Shown here one piece after another: positions 25,049 through 33,719 of a stretch of 64,000 nt of DNA (positions are counted from its first letter, which is position 1; the number at the start of each line of letters is the position of its first letter). A program made the position numbers and the translations under genes. The stretch comes from an uncultured Christensenellaceae bacterium (GTDB lineage Bacteria; Bacillota; Clostridia; Christensenellales; Aristaeellaceae), in NCBI GenBank assembly GCA_905234985.1, contig CAJOJQ010000002.1, positions 1 through 64,000 of the forward strand, read 5' to 3'. The notes beneath the pieces were generated by a model that worked only from the letters and a program-made list of their open reading frames with translations, did no database searches and was not told where the DNA came from.

Positions 25049-25930
25049 TTATGCCTCGTCCACCTCTACAGCTCCGCACTTCATGCAGAAACTGTCGTTC
25101 GGGCCGTACACATAACCGCAGTATTTGCAGGTTTTCCGGTGTGGACTTGGGGCGGAGGGCTTTATTGCTTCCTTCGGTTTATGTACTCGGCGTTCTATTT
25201 CCTCTTCCAGTTTTTCTTCAAGAAGATTTTTGCCGAAGATATTGTGGATTGTACCGTCCTTTGTTGTTACAATCAATGCAGGCCACATATCCATGTACTT
25301 GGACTGCCTGATTGATTCGATTTCGACGTACGGGATAGAAACGTACACTTTTTCTGTATTTCCCACCACCGATCCAGAAAAAACGAGGCCGTCATCCTCC
25401 AGAAGTAAATTGCCCACCGGTTTGGGACCGGGCTTTAATTCGCCACTATAATAGAAAGCCATGTAAAACGGCCGCTTCGTTTCGCTCGCGGAGGCGCTCT
25501 TCGGCGGAGCTGGCGGAGTGAATGTGGGCGACTGCGGAGTTTCTTTCGCTTTTTCGGGTGAAACGGCGCTTGGCAGACGGGAATTAATCATCGTGGCGCA
25601 TTCAGCTGCGTTCATGAAACCGGCAAAACTATGTTTGCTTCCATCCTTCATTTCCAAGGTCAGCATGGGGTTAATCGCCATGTATGTTCCGGCCTTCGCT
25701 TTGGCAATATCGGAAAACATATAGGTATCCGTTTTATTTTCTTTAAGGGCTTTATTTCTGCCGACAATCATGCCAATAGGGCCAAAGGCATTATACGCGG
25801 AGTTTCCCAGCTGCTTTTCAAAAACAACCTTTTCCTCCCAAATGGTTAAAACGCCCGTTGCTTTGGAAAAGGCCACAGAGGGTTCTCCTTCATAATAGGA
25901 AACCATTTGAACCTTTTTTAACTGCGCCAT
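25049..25930 (-). CDS. Tandem GRAM/PH-like protein with C-terminal zinc ribbon
   Basis: The 293-residue protein has two similar beta-rich domains (about 10-110 and 150-245). Each starts with a YYxGE motif followed by a strand with VVFE or LVFSG and an acidic or aromatic end, a pattern like GRAM/PH-type lipid-binding domains. A Pro-rich linker separates them. The C-terminus is the zinc ribbon CKYCGYVYGPNDSFCMKCGA, the same module as in the three small membrane proteins next door. This shared module ties the four proteins together. There is no membrane helix, so membrane contact would be through the GRAM-like domains. The domain call is by pattern and needs a profile search. Confidence 0.7.
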   Translation of the reverse strand: MAQLKKVQMVSYYEGEPSVAFSKATGVLTIWEEKVVFEKQLGNSAYNAFGPIGMIVGRNKALKENKTDTYMFSDIAKAKAGTYMAINPMLTLEMKDGSKHSFAGFMNAAECATMINSRLPSAVSPEKAKETPQSPTFTPPAPPKSASASETKRPFYMAFYYSGELKPGPKPVGNLLLEDDGLVFSGSVVGNTEKVYVSIPYVEIESIRQSKYMDMWPALIVTTKDGTIHNIFGKNLLEEKLEEEIERRVHKPKEAIKPSAPSPHRKTCKYCGYVYGPNDSFCMKCGAVEVDEA

Positions 25931-26064
25931 CCTTTTTTCCTCCTTCGTTTTTTTTCTCAGGCTTTGTTAGGCGCAATCTGCCGGAAGATCAAACCGCCGT
26001 TTGATTTAGAATGGCTGATTGCTGGTTCGCCTGTATATTAACATTCTATCCGCGTCGTTTTTGA

Positions 26065-27855
26065 TTACTGCATCCGGTTTTCTTCTTTCGTTTTTTCCCG
26101 AAGCGCCTGACAGTCATGCTTGAGAGACAGGAAAGGCTGCTTTCCGTCACCGCTCTCCAACCTATCCTTTTTTTCTTTCAGGCTTTGCGCTGTCTGAGAC
26201 ACAAGCTGGAATATGCTCATTACGCCGTTTTGTATCTGCTTTTTATGTTCGCCATGGATTTCTTCCATTTTTTTCACCAAATTCGCGTCACCAACTCGAA
26301 CACATTTTACCAGCGATTCTTTTACGGCGGACTTGCAATAACGAAGAAAATTTTCATCCACAGTGCAAGAATCAATCGGAATAGGAGATAGGTGCCAGTA
26401 AAAAAATTGCTTATCCTTGGAATCATCTGCCAGTTTATTAAAAACGGCGCAAATGATTTCTTTCGGATTTGTTGCCTCCACAGTTTCCAAAGCTTTTTTC
26501 GATATGTCTTCCATTCCGAGATTGGAAATTTCGCTTCCTTTCAAACAAAGGGTTTGCCATTGGTTCTCGCACTTAGCGATCAACTGCCCCGCAATCTCAT
26601 AAGTAGCGTTTTTGAGCTTTTCATTGAGCGCCTGATAAATGCCGGGCAGGCACTGAAGAATAGCCGTGACTTTCCCCTGGGAATCCTGTGGCGCATTCTC
26701 CCATGCCTGATCAATCATGCCTTCATAGACGTCCGATCCCTTTAAGAGACTGCTTTCAAGCGTGAGTTCTTTCCAGTCGTTCAATTCAGTCTGCAATATG
26801 GAGTACATATTACTTCCGAACGTGCGCTTGAAATCATCTATTTCCGTGATTTTCCTTTGGATTTCACCGGGATAGGAATCCAGCCAGACAAGGAATTTAT
26901 CAATGATTTGTTCCGTCACGCGCAGCACATTTTCTACAAAGTTTTGTTCTTGGCTTTTCAGCAGGATAGAGGAAAGCTCGTTGGTAAACTTGCCATAGCC
27001 GCTTTTTTCATAGAGCGCCACATCCTGAAGCCGAAGCGCTTTCTGCGCTTGGGAAGCAGAAAGCGGATAAATCAGGGTTTCTTTAATGAGGTCATTGTAT
27101 TTTTCAAATACGGGATCACCCGGCTCATGGCGAGATTCCAGGCGGGAAAGAACCCCTGTTTGAATGCGCGTTTTCAGCGTACTCAACAACCGTTCCCTGT
27201 CTTCTTCCTCTATCAAGTCGATCATGGTGATTGCAAAAATTATCTGACATACCGACGATGTTTCCAATAATTGGGCAATGAGTTCCGCTTCGGTGGCGCT
27301 GAATGGGTAGGAAGCGGATACTGCTACAATTGCCAAATCTATTTCTTTTAAACGGCCAACCGTCACGCTGGTCATCTCTTCGTCATCATTTAAGCCGGGC
27401 GTATCAATCAGTTCTCTTCCGTCATAACAGAACATGGAAGGAAACTCCACCACCGCTTCGTCAATCTTTCGAGCGTTGGCGATTGCTTCGTCGCTGAGCT
27501 TGGTAATATACTGCGCAAGGTCATTGATGGGCGCAACGGCTGTCGTTCCATCCTTCATGCGCAGATAAGCCCGCGGCACGTTTCCATATACTACTCGGTT
27601 GAACGTAGCGGTCGTTGGCAACACGTCTGCCGGAAGGATTTCCTTTTGCAGCAATGTGTTGATCAGACTGCTTTTTCCGCGTTTGAATTCGCCCACCACA
27701 GCTACCTGAAAACGTTTCGTTCCGATACGCTCCATGCTCCGGTCCAATTCCTCTATCCACTGCTTTACCTGCTCATACTCTGCCCAAGGGGAGAGATGCT
27801 GCTTTATCTGAGTCAAAAGGCCGTAGACCTTATAATTCAAGCCAACATTTGACAT
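26065..27855 (-). CDS. Dynamin-family GTPase 3 without hydrophobic segment
   Basis: The 596-residue protein has the dynamin-type G domain with P-loop GEFKRGKSS (55-63), switch I TTATFN and switch II IDTPGLNDDEE (150-160). The NKxD motif is replaced by TMID (210-213). Its first 200 residues are clearly related to GTPase 2 (DLAQYITKLSDE against ELSQYITKITEE). The rest is helical, with no hydrophobic stretch that could cross a membrane, so it may act as a soluble partner. It is the first gene of the island operon, behind a promoter at 27907-27935. Confidence 0.87.
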   Translation of the reverse strand: MSNVGLNYKVYGLLTQIKQHLSPWAEYEQVKQWIEELDRSMERIGTKRFQVAVVGEFKRGKSSLINTLLQKEILPADVLPTTATFNRVVYGNVPRAYLRMKDGTTAVAPINDLAQYITKLSDEAIANARKIDEAVVEFPSMFCYDGRELIDTPGLNDDEEMTSVTVGRLKEIDLAIVAVSASYPFSATEAELIAQLLETSSVCQIIFAITMIDLIEEEDRERLLSTLKTRIQTGVLSRLESRHEPGDPVFEKYNDLIKETLIYPLSASQAQKALRLQDVALYEKSGYGKFTNELSSILLKSQEQNFVENVLRVTEQIIDKFLVWLDSYPGEIQRKITEIDDFKRTFGSNMYSILQTELNDWKELTLESSLLKGSDVYEGMIDQAWENAPQDSQGKVTAILQCLPGIYQALNEKLKNATYEIAGQLIAKCENQWQTLCLKGSEISNLGMEDISKKALETVEATNPKEIICAVFNKLADDSKDKQFFYWHLSPIPIDSCTVDENFLRYCKSAVKESLVKCVRVGDANLVKKMEEIHGEHKKQIQNGVMSIFQLVSQTAQSLKEKKDRLESGDGKQPFLSLKHDCQALREKTKEENRMQ

Positions 27856-27906
27856 ATTTCACCGCTTCCTGCGCCGGATATTGGCGCATTCATTTTTATT
27901 GTTAAT

Positions 27907-27935
27907 ACTATACCATAATTTACAGATTTTGTACA
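27907..27935 (-). promoter_or_regulatory. Probable promoter of the GTPase island
   Basis: On the minus strand TGTACA, a 17-base spacer and TATAGT preceded by TATGG form an extended -10 sigma-A promoter about 50 bases upstream of GTPase 3. No other strong promoter was seen within the island. Confidence 0.55.
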
Positions 27936-28064
27936 GAATTTTTTTGTCAGTTTTTTCGGAAAAGCAGCGTATTTACGAGAGGTAATTCCGCACGCTACAG
28001 CTGCCGACTGCCACATAATTGCCGCTTTCCCCGGACAAAATAAACAAAAAACGGAGGGAAGCGT

Positions 28065-28991
28065 ATGCAGATCAGAACCGACCTTGCCATGGAAAGCCAG
28101 GCCCTGTCCCCAAGCCCAAGCGGGGTCACAAGCCGCAGAATGACCCACGGAAACCTGGAGGAAATTGATGTAAAGGTGGAATCCGATGAAGCCGCCAAGG
28201 CCCTGGAAAAGGATAAGGGGGCGTATATCACCCTGTATCACCCCTTGCTTTCCCATGCCGACGCGGAGGAACGAAAGGAAATCATTCAAGCCTTGGCCCG
28301 GATCGTTCGGGAACTCACGCCCAGGGACGGGGATATTCTGGTGGTGGGCCTGGGCAATCGGCACATGACGGCGGATTCCTTAGGCAGCCGGGTGGTGGAG
28401 GATTTATTGATTACCCGCCACATGAAAGACGTGACCGAAGGAGAACTCAGAAACCGCCTGCGGGGCGTGTGCGGGGTAGCTCCCGGCGTGTTAGGCGTCA
28501 CGGGCATGGAGACGGCGGAAATGATTAAAGGCATTACGGAACACGTACATCCCGCCGCCGTCATCGCCATTGACGCTTTAGCCGCCCGGGAAAGCAGCCG
28601 CATTGGCACCACCATCCAGGTGACGGACACGGGCATCCGCCCCGGCAGCGGGGTGGGCAACCATCGGGCGGGGCTGAATCGGGACGCCTTGGGGGTGCCG
28701 GTGATCGCCGTGGGCGTGCCCATGGTGGTATACGCCGCCGTTATCGCCCGGGACGCCCTTTCCCTGCTGCTTCGGGACATGGACATGAACGAGGACGAGC
28801 ATCAGCAGGCCATGGACGGCATGGTGGAGCAAATCACCCGCCAGGGCTTGGGTGAATTGGTGGTCACGCCCCGGGAGGTGGACGAGCTGGTGGGCCGGGT
28901 GGCCCGGCTCATTGCCGACGGGCTGAATTTAGCCCTGCAGCCCAATCTTTCTTTGGAAGAAATTCAGTATTTATCGCATGACGGGCCGTGA
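28065..28991 (+). CDS. gpr: Spore germination protease GPR
   Basis: GPR is the atypical aspartic protease that degrades small acid-soluble spore proteins at germination. The 308-residue protein begins with IRTDLAMES, the region where the pro-form is normally cleaved, and contains the conserved block VVGLGNRHMTADSLGSRVV and the substrate-like VGVPMVVYA. It sits directly before spoIIP, the order found in many spore formers. The SD CGGAGGGAAG precedes the ATG. Expression in the forespore would be expected, but no clear sigma-G promoter was identified. Confidence 0.95.
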   Translation: MQIRTDLAMESQALSPSPSGVTSRRMTHGNLEEIDVKVESDEAAKALEKDKGAYITLYHPLLSHADAEERKEIIQALARIVRELTPRDGDILVVGLGNRHMTADSLGSRVVEDLLITRHMKDVTEGELRNRLRGVCGVAPGVLGVTGMETAEMIKGITEHVHPAAVIAIDALAARESSRIGTTIQVTDTGIRPGSGVGNHRAGLNRDALGVPVIAVGVPMVVYAAVIARDALSLLLRDMDMNEDEHQQAMDGMVEQITRQGLGELVVTPREVDELVGRVARLIADGLNLALQPNLSLEEIQYLSHDGP

Positions 28992-29022
28992 AGGGGCATA
29001 TACTGTCATGAGGTGATATGTA

Positions 29023-29778
29023 TTGAAACGGGTACTTGCGGGCGCGTGGGCGCTGATTATTCTTGTATGCTGGGGCCTGTCCGCCTTATCGGAATCGGCG
29101 GACGGGTTTTCCATGGAGATCCTTTCCGTTTCCTCCGGGCAGGCCAAGCAGAAAAAGGTATTCATTTACCACACCCACACCTATGAAGCCTACGAAATGG
29201 ACAAGGAAAACCGCTACAAGGCCACGGAAAGCTGGCGCACGGCGGATCATGATTACAACATGGTGCGCATCGGCGCGGAATTGGCGGCACGCCTTCGGGA
29301 AGCGGGCATTTTCGTGACCCACGATACCACGGATTATGAGCCGCCCCGGCTGTCCTCCGCCTATTCCCGTTCCCTGGAAGGGCTGAAAAAGGCAGCAGAG
29401 GAAGGGTATGACCTGTATATCGACCTGCACCGGGATTCCTATTCCAAGGGCAACGGCCCCAACGTGATCGAGGTGGAGGGCAAGCCCGCCGCCCGTCTGC
29501 TGATATTGATTGGACAAGGCACCGGCAGCGCCTTGGATGAAAAGCCGGACTGGGAAGCCAACGAAAAAGCGGCAAGGGCGATTTCAGATTATCTGAACGC
29601 CCGGGCGGAAAACCTCTGCCGGGGCGTGTCCCTGAAATCCGGGCGGTACAACCAGCAGGCCGCCACGCCCAGCATGCTCATCGAGGTGGGCAACAACAAA
29701 AACACCCTGCCCGAAGCCCTGAACGCCGTGGAACCCCTGGCCCGGGCCATCTGCCAATACTTTGACGGGCTGGAATAG
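29023..29778 (+). CDS. spoIIP: Stage II sporulation protein P (engulfment amidase)
   Basis: SpoIIP is a membrane-anchored amidase and endopeptidase that thins septal peptidoglycan during engulfment with SpoIID and SpoIIM. The 251-residue protein starts at TTG after GAGGTGAT. It has an N-terminal hydrophobic anchor and the catalytic domain with zinc-site motifs IYHTHTYEAY, DLHRDSY and IEVGNNKNT. It is shorter than Bacillus SpoIIP, mainly in the N-terminal linker. Confidence 0.93.
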   Translation: MKRVLAGAWALIILVCWGLSALSESADGFSMEILSVSSGQAKQKKVFIYHTHTYEAYEMDKENRYKATESWRTADHDYNMVRIGAELAARLREAGIFVTHDTTDYEPPRLSSAYSRSLEGLKKAAEEGYDLYIDLHRDSYSKGNGPNVIEVEGKPAARLLILIGQGTGSALDEKPDWEANEKAARAISDYLNARAENLCRGVSLKSGRYNQQAATPSMLIEVGNNKNTLPEALNAVEPLARAICQYFDGLE

Positions 29779-29807
29779 TTGTCATTCCCGCCTGTTTGTG
29801 GTATACT
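29779..29807 (+). promoter_or_regulatory. Sigma-A promoter for the 29.8-31.2 kb unit
   Basis: TTGTCA (29779), a 17-base spacer and TATACT (29802) lie immediately after the spoIIP stop codon and drive the membrane-protein and murI genes. Confidence 0.75.
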
Positions 29808-29830
29808 GCCCACGTACAGGAGGGATGGAG

Positions 29831-30427
29831 TTGAAAAACTTTTCTCTGCGCCAGATGAAAAGGGAATACCGGGGCGTGCTGCGCTCCTGCACCGGCACGG
29901 CGGTGCTTTGGCTGCTGATTACGGCAATTTTCGGCGCGATCATGGCCGTCAGGCATGTGGAAGAGAAAATTTTGCTGCTCATGGCCGGGGCCAATATGGC
30001 CGTAATCCTGCTGCTGCTGGGCATGTATCTGGTGTTCAGCGACACCAAATGGCTGCTGAAAAAAACGCCCTTCGGCCAGGCGCTGTACAGCTTGGGCGAC
30101 CCGGAAAAGATCATGGCGGAAATCGACCGGGACGCGGAAGCCCTCTGCGAGCATCACGGCAGCTTTATCCTGCTGCGCAACTGGCTGGTGCTGATCCTGC
30201 CAAACGGCTGGAAGCTGGAACCTTACAGAATGTGCGCCTATCCCATCCGCCAGCGCGAAATCACGGTGATTCGCCTGCTTTCAGAAAATAATCCCAATGA
30301 CCCGGAGGAGAGACATATTCAGATCACCTGCACCGAGGGTACGGAAGAATTTTACGTGTACCAGCAGCAGGATTTAGACGCCCTGCGGGAATGGATGGAG
30401 CGGGGAGGGCAGGCTTTCCATGAATGA
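29831..30427 (+). CDS. Two-helix membrane protein with PH-like cytoplasmic domain
   Basis: The 198-residue protein has two transmembrane segments (about 23-43 and 50-70) and a soluble beta-rich C-terminal part with strands around FILLRNWLVLILPNG and EFYVYQQQDLDALREWM, resembling PH-like bacterial domains. I prefer the TTG start at 29831 because AGGAGG is seven bases upstream; the ATG at 29825 is almost on top of the SD. Its end overlaps murI by eight bases. Function is unknown. Confidence 0.72.
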   Translation: MKNFSLRQMKREYRGVLRSCTGTAVLWLLITAIFGAIMAVRHVEEKILLLMAGANMAVILLLLGMYLVFSDTKWLLKKTPFGQALYSLGDPEKIMAEIDRDAEALCEHHGSFILLRNWLVLILPNGWKLEPYRMCAYPIRQREITVIRLLSENNPNDPEERHIQITCTEGTEEFYVYQQQDLDALREWMERGGQAFHE

Positions 30428-31199
30428 TTTTCTTTGCCGCGCTCCCATCGGCATGTTTGACAGCGGCGTGGGGGGAATCAGCGTGCTGCGGGAAGCGGTG
30501 CGGCTTCTGCCCAACGAACGCTTCATTTTTTTCGGGGACACGAAAAACGCCCCCTACGGCACGAAAACCAGAGAAGAAGTGCTGGCCCTGTCCCGCGCCG
30601 TGGTGGAAACGCTGCTGGGCAGAGGCTGCAAGGCCATCGTGATCGCCTGCAACACCGCCACCAGCGCGGCGGCGGCCACCCTGCGGGCGGAATATGAGGA
30701 TATTCCCATCATCGCCATGGAACCGGCCTTGAAGCCCGCGTCCCTTTTGCATCAGGACGGCGTGGTGCTGGCCCTGGCTACACCCGGCACCATCGCCGGG
30801 GAAAAATACGCCCACTTGTATGCCCTGTATGGGGAAGGGGTGGTTTCCCTGCCCTGCGGGGGGCTGATGGAATTTGCCGAGCGGGGAGAGCTGGACAGCG
30901 AAGCCCTGCATGATTATCTGTCTGAGCTGTTCCGGCCCTACTTAGGCCAGAAGGTGGAGGCCGTGGTGCTTGGGTGTACCCATTACGTTTTCTTAAAGCG
31001 GGCCATCGGGCGGTTTTTCCCCGCCGCGCCCCTGATCGACGGAAACCAGGGCACCGTCCGGCAATTGGGCAGGCGATTGGCCGAAAAGAACCTGCTGGCC
31101 CCTATGGATCAGGCGGGCGGCGTGGAGCTGTTTTCCTCCGGGGGGAAAGAGCCGATCAGGCTGATGGAAAAGCTGCTGGCGCTGCCGGTGGAGATGTAG
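30420..31199 (+). CDS. murI: Glutamate racemase
   Basis: MurI converts L-glutamate to D-glutamate for peptidoglycan. The 259-residue protein has the two catalytic cysteines in VIACNTATS and VVLGCTHYVF, the N-terminal FDSGVGGISVL and the substrate motif APYGTKT. Length is normal. It is translated from an ATG inside the end of the preceding gene. Confidence 0.95.
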   Translation: MNDFLCRAPIGMFDSGVGGISVLREAVRLLPNERFIFFGDTKNAPYGTKTREEVLALSRAVVETLLGRGCKAIVIACNTATSAAAATLRAEYEDIPIIAMEPALKPASLLHQDGVVLALATPGTIAGEKYAHLYALYGEGVVSLPCGGLMEFAERGELDSEALHDYLSELFRPYLGQKVEAVVLGCTHYVFLKRAIGRFFPAAPLIDGNQGTVRQLGRRLAEKNLLAPMDQAGGVELFSSGGKEPIRLMEKLLALPVEM

Positions 31200-31235
31200 T
31201 TTTTTTCGTTTTCTTCCTGTTATTGGTCATTTTTA

Positions 31236-31264
31236 TTGACAGAGTCTTCGGGAAAATGTATAAT
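31236..31264 (+). promoter_or_regulatory. Perfect consensus sigma-A promoter
   Basis: TTGACA (31236), 17 bases, TATAAT (31259): both hexamers and the spacing are ideal. It stands 73 bases upstream of the envelope-protein gene at 31337, which should be strongly expressed. Confidence 0.9.
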
Positions 31265-31336
31265 TTCCATGCTTGCAGCGATATATATTGTATATTGTAT
31301 GCGCTGAAGCGAAAATAAACAGGAGGAATACGCAGA

Positions 31337-32176
31337 ATGAAAAAGGGATTGACGATTGCCCTGGCGGTCATTGCTGTTGCGGCGATTATCTGCGGCGTAA
31401 TAGGGTTTGCTCAAAAGGGCGAGATGCAAAAACGGGTCGATGAACTGAACGCGCAGGCTGCAAAGCTGGACGCGGAACTGGCCGAAGCGAAGAAGGATCT
31501 GGAAAATGTGAAGGCCGAAGCTGCCCAGGCCGTCGAAGCCGCCGAGAAAGCGGCTGTAATAACCCATGAACAATATGTGGCCGCCAGCTTGGACAGCAAA
31601 GTGACCATCGAAGCCTATGTTCAGGGCAAGCAGAGCTGGTGGGCCGACAAAGCCACCATTTACCTGCAGGCCAAGGACGGCGCGTATTTTGTGTATGAAA
31701 TGCCCATCAGCGAAGCGGATTACGCCCTGCTGACGCCCGGCACCAAGGTGCGCGTGACCGGCTACAAGAGCGAGTGGGCCGGCGAAGTGGAAATCGTAGA
31801 CGCCGCCTTCAAAATCCTGGCCGAAGATTCCTGGATCGCCGAAGCGGAAGACGTGACCGCTCTGCTGCCCAGCGAAGACCTGATCCTGCATCAAAATGAA
31901 GTGGTCGCCGTGAAGGGCGTCACCGTGGAAGCCTATGACGAAAGCGGCGCCGCCTTTAAGTACAAGAATGAAACCGATAAAACCGACGACCTGTACTTCA
32001 AGGTTTCCAAGGACGGCCAGACCTACGAATTCTGCGTCGAATTCTACCTCTGCGGCAAGGATACCGAAGTGTACAAAGCGGTGGAAGCGCTGAACGTGGG
32101 CGACGTGATCGACCTGGAAGGCTTCCTCTACTGGTACAACGGAGCCAACCTGCAGGCCACCAAGCTGACCAAATAA
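31337..32176 (+). CDS. Membrane-anchored coiled-coil protein with OB-like domains
   Basis: The 279-residue protein has one N-terminal transmembrane segment (about 4-25), an Ala/Glu/Lys-rich coiled coil (about 28-75) and two beta-rich domains (about 85-165 and 180-278). These resemble OB-fold tRNA_anti-like modules, with motifs VTIEAYVQGKQSWW, GTKVRVTGYKS and VGDVIDLEGFLYWYNG. The soluble part should lie outside the membrane. It has its own perfect promoter and is followed by a strong terminator. No precise function can be given. Confidence 0.78.
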   Translation: MKKGLTIALAVIAVAAIICGVIGFAQKGEMQKRVDELNAQAAKLDAELAEAKKDLENVKAEAAQAVEAAEKAAVITHEQYVAASLDSKVTIEAYVQGKQSWWADKATIYLQAKDGAYFVYEMPISEADYALLTPGTKVRVTGYKSEWAGEVEIVDAAFKILAEDSWIAEAEDVTALLPSEDLILHQNEVVAVKGVTVEAYDESGAAFKYKNETDKTDDLYFKVSKDGQTYEFCVEFYLCGKDTEVYKAVEALNVGDVIDLEGFLYWYNGANLQATKLTK

Positions 32177-32195
32177 CGCTTCCTTTCAAAATCAT

Positions 32196-32220
32196 GGCCC
32201 CGGCACGCGCCGGGGCTTTT
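32196..32220 (+). terminator. Intrinsic terminator after the OB-like protein gene
   Basis: GCCCCGGC and GCCGGGGC arms around a short ACGC loop, followed by TTTT. The small convergent minus-strand gene ends four bases further on. Confidence 0.85.
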
Positions 32221-32223
32221 GCA

Positions 32224-32364
32224 TTAGGCATTTTTCCGGTTTTCCTTTTCGGCGGCCTTTTGCTCCCGTTCCCTTTTCCGGCGCAGGGCCTTATTGATGA
32301 CATAATAGGATTCAAAGGGGCCGACCACTGCGCAAATAAGAATCAGAATCCAATACCAGGGCAC
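32224..32364 (-). CDS. 46-residue membrane microprotein
   Basis: A GTG start with the SD GGGAGGAG eight bases upstream opens a 46-codon frame. The product begins MPWYWILILICAVVGPF, a single hydrophobic helix with aromatic residues, and ends in a strongly charged tail (RRKREREQKAAEKENRK). The architecture is typical of small single-pass bacterial membrane proteins. It has no known family that I recognise. It is convergent with the preceding gene and shares its terminator region. Confidence 0.6.
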   Translation of the reverse strand: MPWYWILILICAVVGPFESYYVINKALRRKREREQKAAEKENRKNA

Positions 32365-32556
32365 GGCGTTTTCTCCTCCCGGGTTCTATTTCTTTTCCAG
32401 TATACAGGATGGCGGGCGCGGGAGCAAGGGAAAAACGAAAGATGAAAAGCAAAAAAAAACCCCAAAACGCAAAAAAGAAGCGGAAACGAAAAAAAGAGGC
32501 TTCCGGCATCCGGCAAAATGTGTTATAATCAAATGATAAAAGGGGGTATGCTGTGC

Positions 32557-33441
32557 ATGCGGAGCATGACGGGTTACGGACGCAGGCAGGTGAGCCGGGA
32601 CGGTCGGGAGATCACGGTGGAAATCAAAACGGTGAATCACCGGTTTTTGGATCTTTCCTGCCGTCTGCCCAGGGCCTTGTCCTTCGCGGAGGACGCGGTG
32701 CGCAAGCAGATATCGGGTGTTCTGCGCCGGGGCCACGCGGACGTGAACGTGAATTATTTGAACCTTAGGCAGGACGCCCGGGAGGTGCGGCTGGATGAAG
32801 GCTTGGTGCTTCAATACAAGGAAGCGCTGCTGAATGCCCGCCAAATCGCCCGGAACGAGCGTTCCTCCATCCGGGATGAAAATGTGGAATGGATTCTCCA
32901 GCAGCCGGAAGTGCTGCAGGTGACGGTAAAGGAAGAAGACCAGGAGGCGGTGCTTGCCCTGCTGCGGGAAGCGCTGGACGCCGCCCTTTCAGATTTGACC
33001 GCCATGCGGCAAAAGGAAGGGGACGCCCTGAAAGCCGATCTGACGATGCACCTGAACGAAACGGCCCGGCTTCGGAACGAAATCACCGTGATTGCGCCCA
33101 AGGTGCCGAAAATCTACCAGGAAAAGCTGCAAGCCCGAATCAAGGAGCTGGGCGTTAAAGAGCTGGACGAACAGCGCCTTGCTCAGGAAGTGGCCCTCAT
33201 GGCGGACCGCTGTGCCATTGACGAGGAACTGTCCCGCCTGGAATCCCACATCGGGCAGATGCGGCAGGCGCTGGAAGCGGAGGGGGAAACGGGCCGACGG
33301 CTGGATTTCCTCACCCAGGAGCTGAACCGGGAAGTGAACACCATCGGTTCCAAGGCTTCAGACGCGGAAATCACCAAGCTCGTTGTCACCGCCAAAACGG
33401 AGATCGAAAAACTGCGGGAACAAGTGCAGAATGTGGAGTGA
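32557..33441 (+). CDS. yicC: YicC/YloC-family endoribonuclease
   Basis: The 294-residue protein starts MRSMTGYGR and contains [20 protein letters not shown], the hallmark of the YicC/YloC family of endoribonucleases. The C-terminal end, [18 protein letters not shown], is also conserved. I chose the ATG at 32557 to match the family N-terminus; AGGGGG lies ten bases upstream and TATAAT at 32524 is a likely -10 box. It heads the remA-gmk-rpoZ cluster, as in Bacillus. Confidence 0.93.
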   Translation: MRSMTGYGRRQVSRDGREITVEIKTVNHRFLDLSCRLPRALSFAEDAVRKQISGVLRRGHADVNVNYLNLRQDAREVRLDEGLVLQYKEALLNARQIARNERSSIRDENVEWILQQPEVLQVTVKEEDQEAVLALLREALDAALSDLTAMRQKEGDALKADLTMHLNETARLRNEITVIAPKVPKIYQEKLQARIKELGVKELDEQRLAQEVALMADRCAIDEELSRLESHIGQMRQALEAEGETGRRLDFLTQELNREVNTIGSKASDAEITKLVVTAKTEIEKLREQVQNVE

Positions 33442-33446
33442 CTGTC

Positions 33447-33686
33447 ATGAAGCTGCTGAACGTGGGCTTTGGAAATATGGTTTCCGCCGGGCGCATCGTG
33501 GCGGTGATCGCGCCGGACAGCGCACCGGTGAAGCGCATGGTGCAGGAAGCCCGTGACGGCGGCCACCTGGTGGACGCCACGGCGGGGCGGCGCACCCGGG
33601 CCGTACTCATGATGGATACGGGCCACGTGGTTTTGTCCGCCGTGCAGCCCGAAACCATCGCGGGCCGCCTGCAAAGCGATACATGA
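33447..33686 (+). CDS. remA: RemA-family DNA-binding regulator (DUF370)
   Basis: RemA is a small oligomeric DNA-binding protein that activates extracellular matrix and osmoprotection genes in Bacillus. The 79-residue product reads [20 protein letters not shown] and later [16 protein letters not shown] and GHVVLSAV, matching the family over its whole length. The ATG at 33447 is six bases after the yicC stop, with GGAG at good spacing. Position between yicC and gmk is conserved in Firmicutes. Confidence 0.93.
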   Translation: MKLLNVGFGNMVSAGRIVAVIAPDSAPVKRMVQEARDGGHLVDATAGRRTRAVLMMDTGHVVLSAVQPETIAGRLQSDT

Positions 33687-33719
33687 TTTACAAAAGCTCC
33701 TGAGAGGGGGAAAACGCCA

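Noticed and set aside
18960..27990. Integrase, transposase or direct repeats bounding the dynamin island
   Set aside because: Neither edge shows a recombinase gene, a tRNA or a convincing direct repeat, so the island cannot be called an integrated element on present evidence.
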